DNA of 64,000 nt from Mariannaea sp. PMI_226 (taxonomy: Eukaryota; Ascomycota; Sordariomycetes; Hypocreales; Nectriaceae): contig JANFOG010000006.1 of the NCBI GenBank assembly GCA_024336345.1, positions 310,001-374,000 on the forward strand, in the 5' to 3' direction. The position numbers and the translations under genes are program-made. Shown piece by piece: positions 35,630-45,856 of this stretch; position 1 is the first letter of the stretch; the number at the start of each line of letters is the position of its first letter. Below the pieces are notes generated by a model. That model did no database searches and was not told the origin of the DNA. It worked only from the letters and a program-made list of their open reading frames with translations.

Positions 35630-36424
35630 ATGCCTCCCCGTATCCCAACAGAGGCGGACTTCGCCTCCATCTCCTCAACTCTGCCCGTCGCACTACACTT
35701 TCCCTCCCCGCCAGAGTCGACCACCACGTTCCTGATTCTCTTCCATGGCCTCGGCGACCACGAAGCCCCGTTTGCTGGGTTCGCTCGCAATATGTCGCTG
35801 CCCGGTGTCCTTGGGATCTCCGTCCGCGGGACCTCCGTCCTGCCCGACATGTTGATGCCTGATGCTCCTCCATCGCCTGGCGGGCAGGAGTCGCGACACT
35901 GTCACTGGGGGGATGACTTAGTCGTGGATCCTGCGACGGGCGATCTTGATGATGATCCGGGTTTCGAAAAGGCGAGGAGGTTGATCATGGAGAAGCTCGT
36001 CGATGAAGTGCTGATTGGCAAGTGCGGCTGGGAGATGAGCGACATCATCCTCTTCGGCTTCGGCCAGGGCGGCTCTCTCGCTCTGGGTCTGGCATCCAAG
36101 CTGCGGCAGCCAAAGCGTGTCGTCGATGTAACCGAGGAGGGAAGAAGGGACACGAAAGCGGCAGCAGCTGCTTTCAAGGGCGTAGTGTCTATCGGCGGGC
36201 CGCTGCCGCAGTCCATGGTTCCTTCGATCAGCGCGCGTGAGAAGAGTCGGACAAGTGTGCTGGTGTGCCAGCTGGAAGCCGATGCCATCGACGCTGTGAA
36301 GAGCGAGTTTAGCGACGTGAGAGTTTCGCAGTGGAAGAGGAGGGGGGTTTCAATGCCCCAGAATAGAGACGAGGTTTTGCCATTGATGCAGTTCTTTGCG
36401 GACCGGCTTAATAGTGGATGGTAA
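35630..36424 (+). CDS. Acyl-protein thioesterase/phospholipase-carboxylesterase-like protein lacking catalytic Ser and His
   Basis: Single-exon gene of 264 residues with the alpha/beta-hydrolase layout of the APT1 family: TTFLILFHGLGDHEAPFAGF (oxyanion-hole loop), then LPGVLGISVRG and HCHWGDD, then the nucleophile elbow LFGFGQGGSLALGLA. In active APT enzymes the elbow is GFSQGG. Here codon 145 is GGC, so Gly replaces the nucleophilic Ser. The C-terminal segment that normally holds the catalytic His (a Gly-x-Gly-His type motif) reads RRGVSMPQNRDEV, without His. The fold appears intact while the catalytic apparatus is gone, so a pseudoenzyme or binding role is inferred. No signal peptide is seen. 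The start codon is the first ATG of an open frame that already encodes the conserved first strand. Confidence 0.85.
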   Translation: MPPRIPTEADFASISSTLPVALHFPSPPESTTTFLILFHGLGDHEAPFAGFARNMSLPGVLGISVRGTSVLPDMLMPDAPPSPGGQESRHCHWGDDLVVDPATGDLDDDPGFEKARRLIMEKLVDEVLIGKCGWEMSDIILFGFGQGGSLALGLASKLRQPKRVVDVTEEGRRDTKAAAAAFKGVVSIGGPLPQSMVPSISAREKSRTSVLVCQLEADAIDAVKSEFSDVRVSQWKRRGVSMPQNRDEVLPLMQFFADRLNSGW

Positions 36425-36654
36425 GTCAAGAGAAAAGAAGAAAAAAAAAGACCCAAAAAACAAAGAAGAAGAAAGGAGGAAGAAATCAAGTCACGAACAG
36501 ACATCCCGTGGGAGATTAAAGGCGGAATGCATTCGTCATCTCTCTCTATATATACACATACATGATACAAAATGGAACGCAGGTATTCATTAGATTCTGG
36601 CAGACAGGAGGGTATCACTGCGTATGAATTCATTACAATCACTCCATCGACTTT

Positions 36655-39374
36655 TCAACTTCGACTTCCAGGCTCCAACATCTCCGCCAAAATATCCCAT
36701 TTGGCCGACTGCGCATCGCTCGTCACCCTCGCAACGCTTCTCAACCCCCCACAAATGAAGCGCAGATGCCTCTCGAAATCGACCTTGATCTCTCTCAACA
36801 AGCTCAAATAAGGCTTCCCCAGCTCCGGTTGCGTCTGGCTCTCGTCTCCGCTTTCCTCGTCACTGTCGCGGGTATACCTTGGGGTCCTTGCTTTGGGGGT
36901 TCCAGGTGGTGCAGGAGACGACATGACAGAGATCTGGGCAAGCTCCCGCAAGTGTTCCACCTCCTTCGTATGCGAGGCCTCAGCGTGCTCAAGTTTAATG
37001 GCTAGATCAATGATATCTAGAAAACACTCTCGGATAGGGCTGAGCCTGCTCCCAAGGCACGCTTCGTCGATCACTCGTTTTATGAACGCGGCGTGAATGG
37101 CAATCATAGCGTCCACATCATGAGCCTCTTGCAACTCCCGCCTCATTTTTGCACTATTTGGTGCAAGAACTAGTGTCGCCATGTACGTCTGGAGGGTATT
37201 AGAGAACCACAGGAGGCTGTTGCGCAGTGAATAATAAAGTGCTCGTTCATTCCAGTTGTCATCGTCAGTCCAATACCGCTCGAGAATCTTCTGCTTCTGA
37301 AGGACATATAAAGACCTTTTTAATTGCAAAAGTAGCGCGAAAACGGATTGATACTGTGATATGCTTTCCTCAGATAGAACCATCTGCACTGGCCAAGAGA
37401 GGCGGTAGCTGACCACAACTGTGGGCAGGGCTGCTCTCACCGACTCTCGAGCTTCTGACACGGGTATTTTCAAACCAGCAGGGCTAATGTTGACGAATAA
37501 TCGTGAAGAGTCAAGCAGCAAAGCGAACGCCTCTTGGGCAGTGTTCGTCAATGTATACCTGTTATGCCAGGCGGGTGACAACGCATCTAGTTTGCCGAAC
37601 AAGTTGCTTGAGAAGGATTCCGTCGCTGAGCCATCGGACATAAAGTAGAGATATTCCATAGCATCTAGGGACGACCAGAGCCCACAGTCCTCAAACAACG
37701 CGTTTCGCAACGTGGTTGAAGTTGTGTTGTATTTGCTCTGAATCCATTGATCAAAGGCTGCGTCAAAGAGATGGTGGAAGGGCGCCAGCTCCAAACCAAC
37801 AGGGCAGATGGTTTTGTAGTCTAGTGGGGGCTCCCCGGTGATCACCTTAGAACCCATTGACCTGAAGCGGCCCAGTTTCTTCAAAACCACAATGTTCTTC
37901 CCCGCGTTGAAGATCTTACTCGCGGCCGGCTGTAGGAACTTGGGAGCATGCAGCTTTCCGTCTGCTGTGCGACGGAGACGAAATTGATCACTCCAGATTT
38001 TGCTGAGAGGAACTTGACTGGGGGCCTCTGAAACAAAAAAGATCTTGTCTCCTGGAAGTAACTTTCCCTCATCCATCCACAGTCGTATTGGTCGAAGATA
38101 GACATTGAAGCACTCGACAAAGATTCGAGCGAGAAACTCGTAGTTGGCAAGCTTGCCAGCAAGCTGTGCCAGGTTTGCCTCTTCGAAAAGAAGTTCCAAG
38201 TAGCGAAAGGCTCCAGAATTCGGTGCATCCTGCATGCGTGCGACAATACTGGAGAGGGAATACAGTGGCTCTAGGGAAGAGCCAAGCTCCCCCTTAACTC
38301 TTAACAAGCTCACCACGACATCTTCCTTGGGTGCAACTAGCTCTGCTTGTATCTTGGTAACCAAATTGTCGAAACTGCGCAGCCGATAAGCCACACTATC
38401 ATGGAATACTTGCAGGTGTGAGACACGCTGTTTCTGAGCTACGAACTTGCGCAATACTGATAATTGACGGCCTGCTTCTGTGAAGTAGCCAATGAGCGCT
38501 CTGTGCGTATCCCACGCAATGTTCATCATCTGGAACGTTGGGTCGGCTAATCCATCTCGTCCAAAGAGCGTTGTATCTAGCCCCTGAAGCATGAAAAGAA
38601 CGTCCCGGGCAATGTCAAATTCCGCAACGGGAATCTTGCGCGCATGGCCAGAACGGTCAGTAGCGGGCTTTGCTGATCTCCATCCTTGGGCCTCACGGAT
38701 AGAATTGAGTTGAGGAATATCTTCGGGGTGGATGATAAAGTCCTCTGCCGTCCTGCCAACCGCAGATACTTCCGATGACACCTCTGATGCTTCGGAATCG
38801 CTTTTGGAGTCTTGAGTATAGTATTCTTCGTCGGAGCTATCGCTGTATTTTATGTTTTTCCAAATCGCTACGTCGTCGTCCCAACCGTCTTCCCGGGCAA
38901 TATCTTCCCAACTCAGCTTCTCTGGGGCATTATTGCTGTCAGAAGCATTGAGCTCGTCCAAGTCGGCAAGATTTGAATTGAACGTGGGTTGATCCGACAG
39001 CTCAAGAAGTAGGAAGAGGATTTCCGGATGCCATTTCGAGGGTGTCTGCGCAAGGAGAGTCCGTCGTTGGTCAAGGGCATCGGCAAGCTCGTCTCGGAGA
39101 TTGACTCGAAATCTCTCCTGGAGACCATCTAGGTTCTTTTCGACTTCGAATTGGTTGGTACGAAGGTACGGGTGCGACTTCAATGAGCGGAGGATGGCGT
39201 CTCGACGAGCATTGCTCTTTTCTACATTTTCCTAAAAGTTGTCGCAAGGTTAGTCAACTTGTTGGAGGATGGTTTGTTTAATCGCGTTGTGGTTTGCCGA
39301 ACCTGAGTAGGTGTACCGGTGACTGCTTCGATAAGCTCTGTAGCAAGCGAGCCCAGCCTTGCAGCAAATGCCAT
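36655..39374 (-). CDS. Gamma-tubulin complex component, GCP5-like (Spc97/Spc98 family)
   Basis: Predicted subunit of the gamma-tubulin ring complex that nucleates microtubules at spindle pole bodies and other sites. Exons 39374-39303 and 39231-36655 give 882 residues with a 71-bp intron. The N-terminal GRIP1-like region includes the acidic block after SWEDIAREDGWDDDVAIWKN, resembling fungal GCP5. The GRIP2 region in the C-terminal half includes SYRLSWPVQMVLSEESISQY, YQSVFALLLQLKRSLYVLQK and LRNSLLWFSNTLQTYM, the hallmark of Spc97/Spc98 proteins. Assignment to GCP5 rather than GCP4 or GCP6 is inference. The start follows from the family-like MAFAARLGSLATELIEAVTG N-terminus joined in frame. It is divergent from the mannosyltransferase gene. 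Confidence 0.88.
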
Positions 39375-39948
39375 ATTTTATAATCATAAAGTTGCCGTCT
39401 CCATCGCAAGGTCGAGGATCGGCAGGAAACCCTTCCGTCTTGGAATCAGTGATGTCCCTACCTATTCTACTGTAGGTAGGTAGGTGATGGTCGTGGTGAC
39501 AACGATGGCGATGGTGGGGTGTTCAAGCTATGAAGGAGCGAGAGAGCTCCGTCATTAATTGAGTCCGCGCGTCAGTCGCGTTTAAAGGCTGCCCCACCCA
39601 TAACCCTCCCTAATGTGGCATCTGATTGGTTCAGTTCCCTGTGGCTTCAAGCCTGGACAAGTTAGCCCCTGAAATGGCACTGTGCTTATCGATTCAGCTT
39701 GTGATCGTCTACTGTACAGGAACGCTTCCTATTCAGCTGCGAGCACACTCAACTCTGCTGCTGACGTATCGCGTGGTGTCTTCAGACACAAAACGACGTA
39801 TTCACACCACACCCTTTGCAACGGCTGCGGCCCCCCCTTGGCTGATCCCTCTGTATATGGACTGCTGAGACAAATCATTGTCGCCCTTTTTGGTTGGAGC
39901 TCAAAGTCGCCCGTGTTACAAAGGCCCACGCCTCTCACATCCGCTGCC
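39375..39948. other. Divergent promoter region
   Basis: 574 bases between the GCP5-like gene and the mannosyltransferase gene. It carries a short TAGG tandem (39474-39485) and no gene. Confidence 0.65.
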
Positions 39949-41379
39949 ATGACTGTTGCGCGCCCGGTTCGGATCCTGATCCTCGTATCAGCGGTCCTCT
40001 GGTGTCTCTTTCTCTTGCAGATATTCTTCCCATCGTTTGGTTTTGGAGGGCCTGGGGATCGCTACTCCAACTTTGAGCGAGATCCCAATTTAGATCGTAA
40101 GTCTTCCATCCGTCCCCTATCGAGCGTCCATGTGGCCTCAGCTCAACTAACACAATACTTTGCGCAGCAACGGGAGAGCCCGAAGGCACGTTAAGACGAA
40201 CAAGTGACAAATATCTCCCTGATGCCGACCCCAGCGATCGCATCCCCGCCACGCTGCTTGCTCTCGTGAGAAACGAAGAGGTGGACGAAATGGTTAACTC
40301 CATGAGAGATCTCGAGAGGACCTGGAACAACAAGTTCAACTATCCTTGGACATTCTTCAACGACAAGCCTTTCTCAGATGAATTTATCAAGAAGACAAGT
40401 GCCGCTACTAAGGCCAAGTGTAATTATGGTACGCTTCTCACAATGTTGTGTCACGGTGATCCCACCACCACTCGGTTTACTGACTTTGGGCTATTCAGAA
40501 CTCATCCCCAAGGAGCACTGGGATACACCGTCTTGGATTGATAACCAGCTTTTCGACGAATCCGCCAAGATCCTCGAAAAGAACGGTGTCCAATATGCTT
40601 CCATGATTTCGTACCACAGAATGTGTCGGTGGAATAGTGGCCTCTTCTACAAGCACGAAGCACTCAAGGACATCCGCTACTACTGGCGCGTCGAACCTAA
40701 CGTGCACTTCTTCTGTGATGTTGACTACGACGTCTTTCGGTACATGCACGACAACAACAAGACGTACGGCTTCACCATTAACCTCTACGACGACCCCAAG
40801 ACGCTCCCCTCCATCTGGCCCGAGACCGTCAAGTTCCTTGCCGAGCATCCGGATTACCTCCACCCCAATAACGCTCTAAAGTGGCTGACTGACGACACTG
40901 TCCGCCCTACCCACAACATAAAGGCCCAGGGTTACTCGACGTGCCATTTCTGGAGTAACTTTGAAGTCGCCGATATGGAGTTTTGGCGTAGCCAGGCATA
41001 TGAGGAATACTTTAACCATCTCGACCGTGCAGGTGGCTTCTTCTATGAACGGTGGGGCGATGCTCCTGTTCATAGCATTGCTCTGGGTCTATTTGAGGAT
41101 TCAAGCAAAATTCACTGGTATGTGCCAAACTTTTAATCCCCTTCCCGTTCCCTTTCTCTATTACCACTGATTGCCTTTCACTCGGGTTTGGTGAAACATT
41201 ACCACTGACATCCGGTCAAAAGGTTCCGAGACATTGGCTATCAGCATATCCCTTTCTTCAACTGTCCCAACTCCCCCAAATGCAGAGGATGCGTCACTGG
41301 CCGGCTCACAGACGGTGAAGCCTGGCTTCATCACGAAGACTGTCGTCCAAACTGGTTCAAGTATGCGAGCATGGGCTAG
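39949..41379 (+). CDS. Glycosyltransferase family 15 alpha-1,2-mannosyltransferase (Kre2/Mnt1/Ktr type)
   Basis: Golgi type II membrane enzyme transferring mannose from GDP-mannose to O- and N-linked glycans of cell-wall and secreted proteins. Exons 39949-40096, 40168-40428, 40499-41117 and 41223-41379 give 394 residues, the usual family length. A short cytoplasmic tail and one membrane anchor (ILILVSAVLWCLFLLQIFF) precede the catalytic domain. Family signatures are LLALVRNEEVDEMVNSMRDL, FNYPWTFFNDKPFSDEF, YHRMCRWNSGLFYKHEAL, YYWRVEPNVHFFCDVDYDVF, CHFWSNFEVADMEFWRS and FYERWGDAPVHSIALGLF. The C-terminus ends with DCRPNWFKYAS. All introns have GTAAGT/GTACGC/GTATGT donors. The ATG is chosen because it directly precedes the anchor. 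Confidence 0.95.
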
Positions 41380-41812
41380 AAACCCCCAATCAACACACCT
41401 ACCGGACGAACAACAACAATAAGGTTGTGTGAGCGTCCATATCGATCATTCGCTATGGTCGGCCATGTATTCATGTATTTAGAAGAATTAAGATCGAATC
41501 TGGGTATATTATAGGCAATGGATGATGATGGGATTATTATGGACATGAAAAGGTAAATGCAAAGGACACCTTGGCGGGGGTTGTTATTTTATTTTTGTTC
41601 TGACTTGGCGCTGCGGAGCAATTTATACAAAGATTCTGCAATATTTTAGCATGGGAGTACTACCTCAACATGGAGCTTGGAAACGAAAAAGAAAAGATTG
41701 ATAAAATGCAAGTAGACATTAGCAAACCCTCTCTGATTGAACAAAGTCCCGTCGCGTTTTGGAAAGCAGAAATCTATCGTAAAGGTTCTATTTGGTTGAC
41801 TGCCGGCTGGAT
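41380..41812. other. Convergent intergenic region
   Basis: 3' flanks of the mannosyltransferase and the WD40 gene. AT-rich, nothing else recognised. Confidence 0.7.
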
Positions 41813-43043
41813 TTATAATTCTCCAAAGACCGTAACGACGCCAGATGTGCCACCAACGCAGAACTGATCACCCCAGCCGTTTTCTCTCCATGCCATACAG
41901 CTGATGACATTGCTTCTCGTCTTTTCTTTCCCGTCTCTCCCAACGGCTTTCTTTTTCGACTCGAACCCCTGCGGTCCCCAAGGCACCGACACTTTAGCCA
42001 CCAACTGGCCCGTCAGCAAGTCCCAGGCCCAAATCCTCCCCTGGCCGTTGGCCGCAGGCTCGCCGACCATCTCGTCTCCCGCAATGACGTACTTCTCCTT
42101 GCCGCCTAGAATCGATTGCAGGCGGAGCTCCTCGTTCTTCCAGGCCGGGTCGGAGTAGGCGCGGAGGCACGATCCGTTGTCACGATCCATGAGCCGTAGC
42201 TTGCTGTCCAAGCCACCAACGAGCATGGCGCGCCCGTCGCGGGTTAGACACAGGCTCGTGACGCTCGCACCGATAACGTCGGTGGTGCACTGGCCCATGC
42301 GGACATCGTAGCTGCGCACACGTCCATCGACGCTCCCCGCAACAACCTCTGGGCCGCGGACGACGAGAGAGGTCACGGCGTCGCGGGCATCGTCTAGGAC
42401 CTGGATAGGCTTGAAGCTGGTGCTCCTAGTGTCCCAGAGGCGCACGGTGGTGTCGAAGCCGCCACTAACGACGAGCGAGTCGCCATCGCCAGCGAAGCTC
42501 ACGCAGTTCACGCGCGCCGAGTGGCCCTGCGCATTGCCACCGAAACGTCGGGTGGTCACGGCGGTGGCAACGTCCCAGAGGAAGACGGCGCGGTCACCAC
42601 CTCCTGAAACGAAGCGCTCGTTGTCAGCGGCGACAGCGAGGCTCAGAACCTCGTAGCCATGGGCAGCGTACGTCTGGATAAGGCGACCCTGGGGCACGGA
42701 AGGCTTCTGCTTAGTCTTCTCGCCGGGGATGGAGGTTTGGGGAAAGGGGTTGTAGAGGCGGATTGAACGGTCCGCAGAGCCGGTTAGGATGTATGTGCCC
42801 GGCGAGGCTGAGTAGGCAACTGCATGGACAGGGCCTTTTTTTTATAAGCAGTTAGCATGCAAAGCAAGGTAGAATGGCAAGGAAGTGAGTGAGTGGTGAG
42901 TTTGGGGGCGAGGTGCTTTTTTTCCCCTGGAGATGAGGGCGGATGGATGACCGAGATATCTCACATGAGAGGGGGATGGATGGGAGACTGCACTTACCAT
43001 TTGCGCCCAGCAAGTGAGCAGAAGGCTCATCTGGGAAACCCAT
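41813..43043 (-). CDS. WDR83: WD40 protein, MORG1/WDR83 orthologue
   Basis: Exons 43043-42998 and 42834-41813 give 355 residues. WDR83/MORG1 is a seven-bladed propeller found in animals as a MAPK scaffold and with spliceosomal C complexes; the fungal role is inferred. Recognisable family blocks are ILTGSADRSIRLYNPF, AHGYEVLSLAV, VSGGGDRAVFLWDVA, VAGSVDGRVRSYDVRMGQ and LVGGLDSKLRLMDRDNGS. Small insertions (for example SIPGEKTKQKP and PQGFESKKKAVGRDGKEK) make it longer than the animal protein. The first exon codes only 15 residues, and the 163-bp intron has a GTAAGT donor and an A-rich acceptor region. Codons are strongly GC-ending. Confidence 0.9.
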
Positions 43044-45856
43044 TGTGATAAGCTACCTTATCCATTCTCCTCATGGGAAATGAAGCGAGGATTCCCTTCG
43101 CTCTGATGCGGCCAACACGCAGTGTAAGCTGCAGCAGGACGCAAGGTAGCGAGGTGGTCAAACTAAGGTCCTGTCTATAATTAAACCGACATTCTTTCGT
43201 AGGCTTGGTGGGTAGCTCAAATCTCAAAGCTCTGATTAGGTAATGTCAGCTACAAGAGTACATGCCCAGGTACCTAAGTTTGGTAACAAGGTGGTGGGTG
43301 GAGAAATTTATCAGATTGTCCATGTCCATCATCCTGCATGGTACGTACTGTTGGTACTGGACTGAACTGAACAATGGAGGGAGAGGCGTGTGAGCTGTCA
43401 AAGAAATGTTGTTTTGCCAAATTAGGCCAAGACTCCGCTTCCTCGTTTACGGGTAGTCAGATTTCCTTTCCTTTCCTTTCCCCTTTGAAGTTGCATCACA
43501 TCACATCGCATCGCATCGCATCACATCGCCTTACATTACATTACATCGCATTGCCTGCCACGAAAAAAAAAAAACACACACAGACGAAACATACTTCAGT
43601 GCTACTCTCCGTAATAGTTGAGACATGTCCCCCCCAAGGACGTCATGGACTGCGTTCTAGGTAACCTGCACTGCAACGCTGTGCTGCAACTCGAACGACG
43701 CAGCACCAAAAGGAGCCAGTCAGCCCTTGACGATCGACTCGGGTCAAAGCCGTAGTCATGCAGAGGCAAAAGGTTGGAGAAAGATCGTCGCTCTGTGCTG
43801 TCACTTTCCTTTCTCAAATCAATGCACGCAGCCCGCTTTCATTGGTTCATTTTCCGACTTTCCTCGTACTTTTCGTACTGAGGCAGCAAAGCTACATACA
43901 TCCCTTACCTATTTTGTCTCACGCAGCGTTCAATATAGACCATGGATGTGGTTTAAAATGGTTCTCTGTCTCTTCTCTTTGTGAAGTACTCTATACACTA
44001 ATTAGAAGAGCCCCCCCCCCCCCCCCTTCCCCCCTTGGTTAAAACTACAGCTACCCAGCTTACTTCGGGGCGCTACCTGGCTCAATTGAAGACTGTTAGG
44101 AACTTGATGGCGGATGACCATGTGTACGTCCGTGGTCTCAGCCTCAGCCAACCCGGACAATGGCGACCAACAGCAACAACAACAGCAGCAACATCGGCAA
44201 ACAAATTACTAGGAACCATGACATGATTCTTTAAGAAAATGAAACTAGCCAGATAAGGACTTCTGAGAGGAAGCTATACGCTGTCCTGTGACCCCGGGTC
44301 ATTCTCCAAAAATCAATGTCGTTCCACGTATCTCCACTCGCGCTGACGCATCTCACTACCACTATCATTTCCAGAACATGGATCCATGCAGCAATTCCCT
44401 ACAAAGTAATTATTTCATAGCAACTATTACACCGCTAGTAGCATTTATTATGTTTTTAAGATAATGAATGTAGTCTACCTGTGCTGGAAAAACCATACCC
44501 CACAAAGTCCACATCCAAAATCTTCATTCCTCCCACTCTTCTCCCACTTCTCTTCCACACCCTCCTCACCCTCCACTCCCACTCCCAGAAAAAAAAATAT
44601 GACACACGAGCAAGCCGGCTGAATGCACCGTTCCGTGTACAGCACCAACCACACATACGCCATGCATATTCTTTTTCTGCGGAAAGGTACTGAAGACACG
44701 CCACCGACGTTTATATTATGCAAGAATAACGTGCCCTCCCGGTGAGAAAGAAGACTTCACAAATGTAGCGAATATACTATGTACAATTTTGCCTTCGCTT
44801 TCGCTTTAGAATACGGTGGCCATTTGCCCCCCTCGTGGACCCCATCTCTCGAGATATTCCCTCTTTAGGTGACAGCGGGGGCTAAAATGGCTCGCCCAGC
44901 CTACTATGTATGTGCTATCTCTGTACTATGGTACACACACACGAGGTGCCATCGGGGATGAGGTGGCAAAACGCTTAAAAGGCCATTGCCAGTTAGAGTG
45001 GTGTGCAATACCAGGTACCGTACCACAGATGCAGAGTAAATAACCACGCAAGCAAACGTGAATTATTATAGTACCTTTCTACTGTCCCACCTTACCCATC
45101 TGGAACTCAACTCTGAGCACCGGAACCCTGGTTAGGTGATTGGCAAGTAACCATCCCTCGCCATCAGATCCCTGCATCTGTGTCTACAATTAGAACATGT
45201 CATATACCCTTCCCGGTCAATAATAACCCAATGCCGGGCATGCTTTCTTTCACCTCACAAACAATCACGGCAGAACACCCCAAGTTGCGTTTGATTTCGA
45301 CACCGTCAGATACGGTCGTATCGATTGCATGATTTCCTATCTAGATAGCTTGTTTAAACGGAAATACAGCACGCATGACATCGTCAAACGTGAGATTGAA
45401 AGTCATTCCAAAACATGTATGCCAGAAACTCCAATGCCAAAAAGGGCCTCGCAGCCCGGATGAGGTCAGGTACCCCTTCCCCAGGGAAAACGAGCAGCAG
45501 CGCAAAAAGAAAGTGCCTACATGAAATTCCAAACTCCCCTCCCATATAGACATGATGGGACAAAGAAAATAATATATAGTACACCGAAAAGAATACCAAA
45601 GGCGGGGAGTACCTCGTGCACTCCGAAGAAAAAAACCCAGGGTGGGGCGAGGCCATCCAGCGACCAAAAATCAACCATGCTCCAGAGCAATCGTCCGTTG
45701 ATACATCGTAAAAATAAAACGTATAAACGCCAAAAGAAAAAAAGAGTATAGAAAGAAATGAGGAAAGATAAGTAGAACAGAAAGCATTGTTTACGCATCT
45801 CGTTTCATGCGTCATTGCTCCGATATATCTGCTTCATGCAGATGCCATCCAATCAT
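43044..45856. other. Intergenic region
   Basis: 2.8 kb between the WDR83 promoter and the 3' end of the transcription factor gene. It contains a CATCA/CATCG pentamer repeat at 43493-43556, an A run at 43564-43575 and a C run at 44011-44026. No ORF looks coding. Confidence 0.6.
43493..43556. repeat. CATCR/ATTAC pentamer tandem repeat
   Basis: About ten imperfect five-base units (CATCA, CATCG, then TTACA/CATTA) upstream of WDR83. Confidence 0.8.
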
